Below are positions 63,479 through 64,000 of a DNA stretch of 64,000 nt, in pieces. Source of the stretch: CBDAQA01 sp965198865. GTDB lineage: Bacteria > Planctomycetota > Phycisphaerae > Tepidisphaerales > Tepidisphaeraceae. Below the pieces are notes generated by a model. The model was given only the letters and a program-made list of their open reading frames with translations, did not search any database and was not told where the DNA came from. Location: contig CBDAQA010000025.1 in NCBI GenBank assembly GCA_965198865.1, positions 744,001 to 808,000 of the forward strand. Direction: 5' to 3'. Numbering within the stretch: position 1 is the first letter of the stretch; each line of letters starts with the position of its first letter. The position numbers and the translations under genes are program-made.

Positions 63479-64000
63479 TGACGACGACGACGCCCGCCAT
63501 CCCGACCGAACGCGAAGATCCGATGCCGGCCCCGATGCTGGGCATGTGGCTGTTCCTGGCCGGCGAGGCGATGTTCTTCGCCGGGCTGCTGTCGGCGTTC
63601 ATCGTGCTGCAGTCGGTGCCGGGGGAGCGGGACCTGTTCGTGCGGTCGGCGCGGGTGGTGAGTCGACCGTTGACGATCGCCGCCGGAATGACGCTGCTCG
63701 CGTCCTCGGCGATCTGGTGGCGTGGGGCCAAGACGGTTTGGTCGTTGCGCTGGGCCGAAGGACTGGGATGCGCCTTCCTCGGCATCCAAGCGATCACGGC
63801 CTATCCGCTCCTGCTGCATGAGACGATCGTCACCGCTTCGACGGTCTATGACGGCCGCGTCATCCGCCACGGTGACTTCCGGGTGGACGGCGTGCAGATG
63901 CCGCTGCCGGACGCCTTTGACGTGAACAGGTACGTCCGCCCGATCAGGGGCGGCGAGGACCGGCTCGCGGTCGATCCTTCTCAAATCCGACTTGAGGCGA
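63478..64000 (+). CDS. ctaE: Cytochrome c oxidase subunit III, partial
   Basis: The first about 174 residues of a heme-copper oxidase subunit III; the 3' end is outside the window. The start ATG overlaps the previous stop (TGATG), indicating coupling. PMLGMWLFLAGEAMFFAG is the characteristic first helix of CoxIII. The second helix (LTIAAGMTLLASSAIWW) and third (GLGCAFLGIQAITAY) follow. A longer periplasmic insert then begins (VIRHGDFRVDGVQM), which is less typical and may mark a planctomycete-type variant. Confidence 0.85.
   Translation, partial: MTTTTPAIPTEREDPMPAPMLGMWLFLAGEAMFFAGLLSAFIVLQSVPGERDLFVRSARVVSRPLTIAAGMTLLASSAIWWRGAKTVWSLRWAEGLGCAFLGIQAITAYPLLLHETIVTASTVYDGRVIRHGDFRVDGVQMPLPDAFDVNRYVRPIRGGEDRLAVDPSQIRLEA

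Overview
The window is about 70% GC and reads as chromosomal DNA of a planctomycete, most likely a Phycisphaerae-type lineage. This is inferred from family content, since no rRNA marker is present. Supporting signs are a PEP-CTERM autotransporter-repeat protein, a large surface protein with the planctomycete N-terminal LESRxLL-type motif, several lipoproteins and membrane proteins of planctomycete-type families (DUF6677-like, DUF6655-like, DUF502), zinc-ribbon membrane proteins with a CRRCGYDL motif, and frequent GTG/TTG starts. Genes are dense on both strands. I saw no tRNA, rRNA, CRISPR array, phage or intact insertion sequence.

Layout. 1-8 kb: two related lipoproteins (one cut by the window edge), rpmE with a clear terminator, a small membrane pair with an apparent frameshift, a PEP-CTERM protein, a CsbD-like protein, tyrS and an orphan ABC-2 permease. 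8-15.5 kb: a leftward block of a DUF502 membrane protein, hpf, a PTS IIA protein, HPr, enzyme I and an RNase E/G. This looks like a regulatory (PTS-Ntr-like) phosphorelay, because no sugar permease is present. 15.6-25 kb: a giant surface protein, a lone atpC, an outer-membrane barrel, mgtE, an SDR oxidoreductase, a glycosyltransferase-like protein and a lipoprotein. 25-38 kb: a large AsmA/TamB-like protein, panB, a DegP/HtrA protease, a half-size EamA transporter, a pseudo-receiver protein, an endonuclease III homologue and a class-III aminotransferase. 38-46 kb: a divergent HicA/HicB-like pair, an RND/MMPL exporter, a DEAD-box helicase and PBP1C. 46-56 kb: a thioester alpha-2-macroglobulin paired with PBP1C (envelope defence/repair) and a hybrid histidine kinase. 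56-64 kb: a copper-type P1B ATPase, an Asp/Glu-rich protein, a thioredoxin-like protein, a TIM-barrel epimerase, and a ctaA-ctaB-cupredoxin lipoprotein-cytochrome oxidase subunit III operon running off the end.

The most unusual signal is a set of dispersed palindromic and inverted-repeat elements. They occupy many gaps, and several lie in frame inside genes: a palindrome in the P1B ATPase just before its GDGxND motif, a perfect 23-bp inverted repeat inside the DEAD-box core, repeat-encoded C-termini of the EamA and pseudo-receiver proteins, and a palindrome in the signal region of the cupredoxin lipoprotein. The behaviour recalls Rickettsia palindromic elements, but the sequences are not claimed to be related. 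A 24-copy pentapeptide (DRAVP-type) minisatellite sits inside the PBP1C transpeptidase domain.
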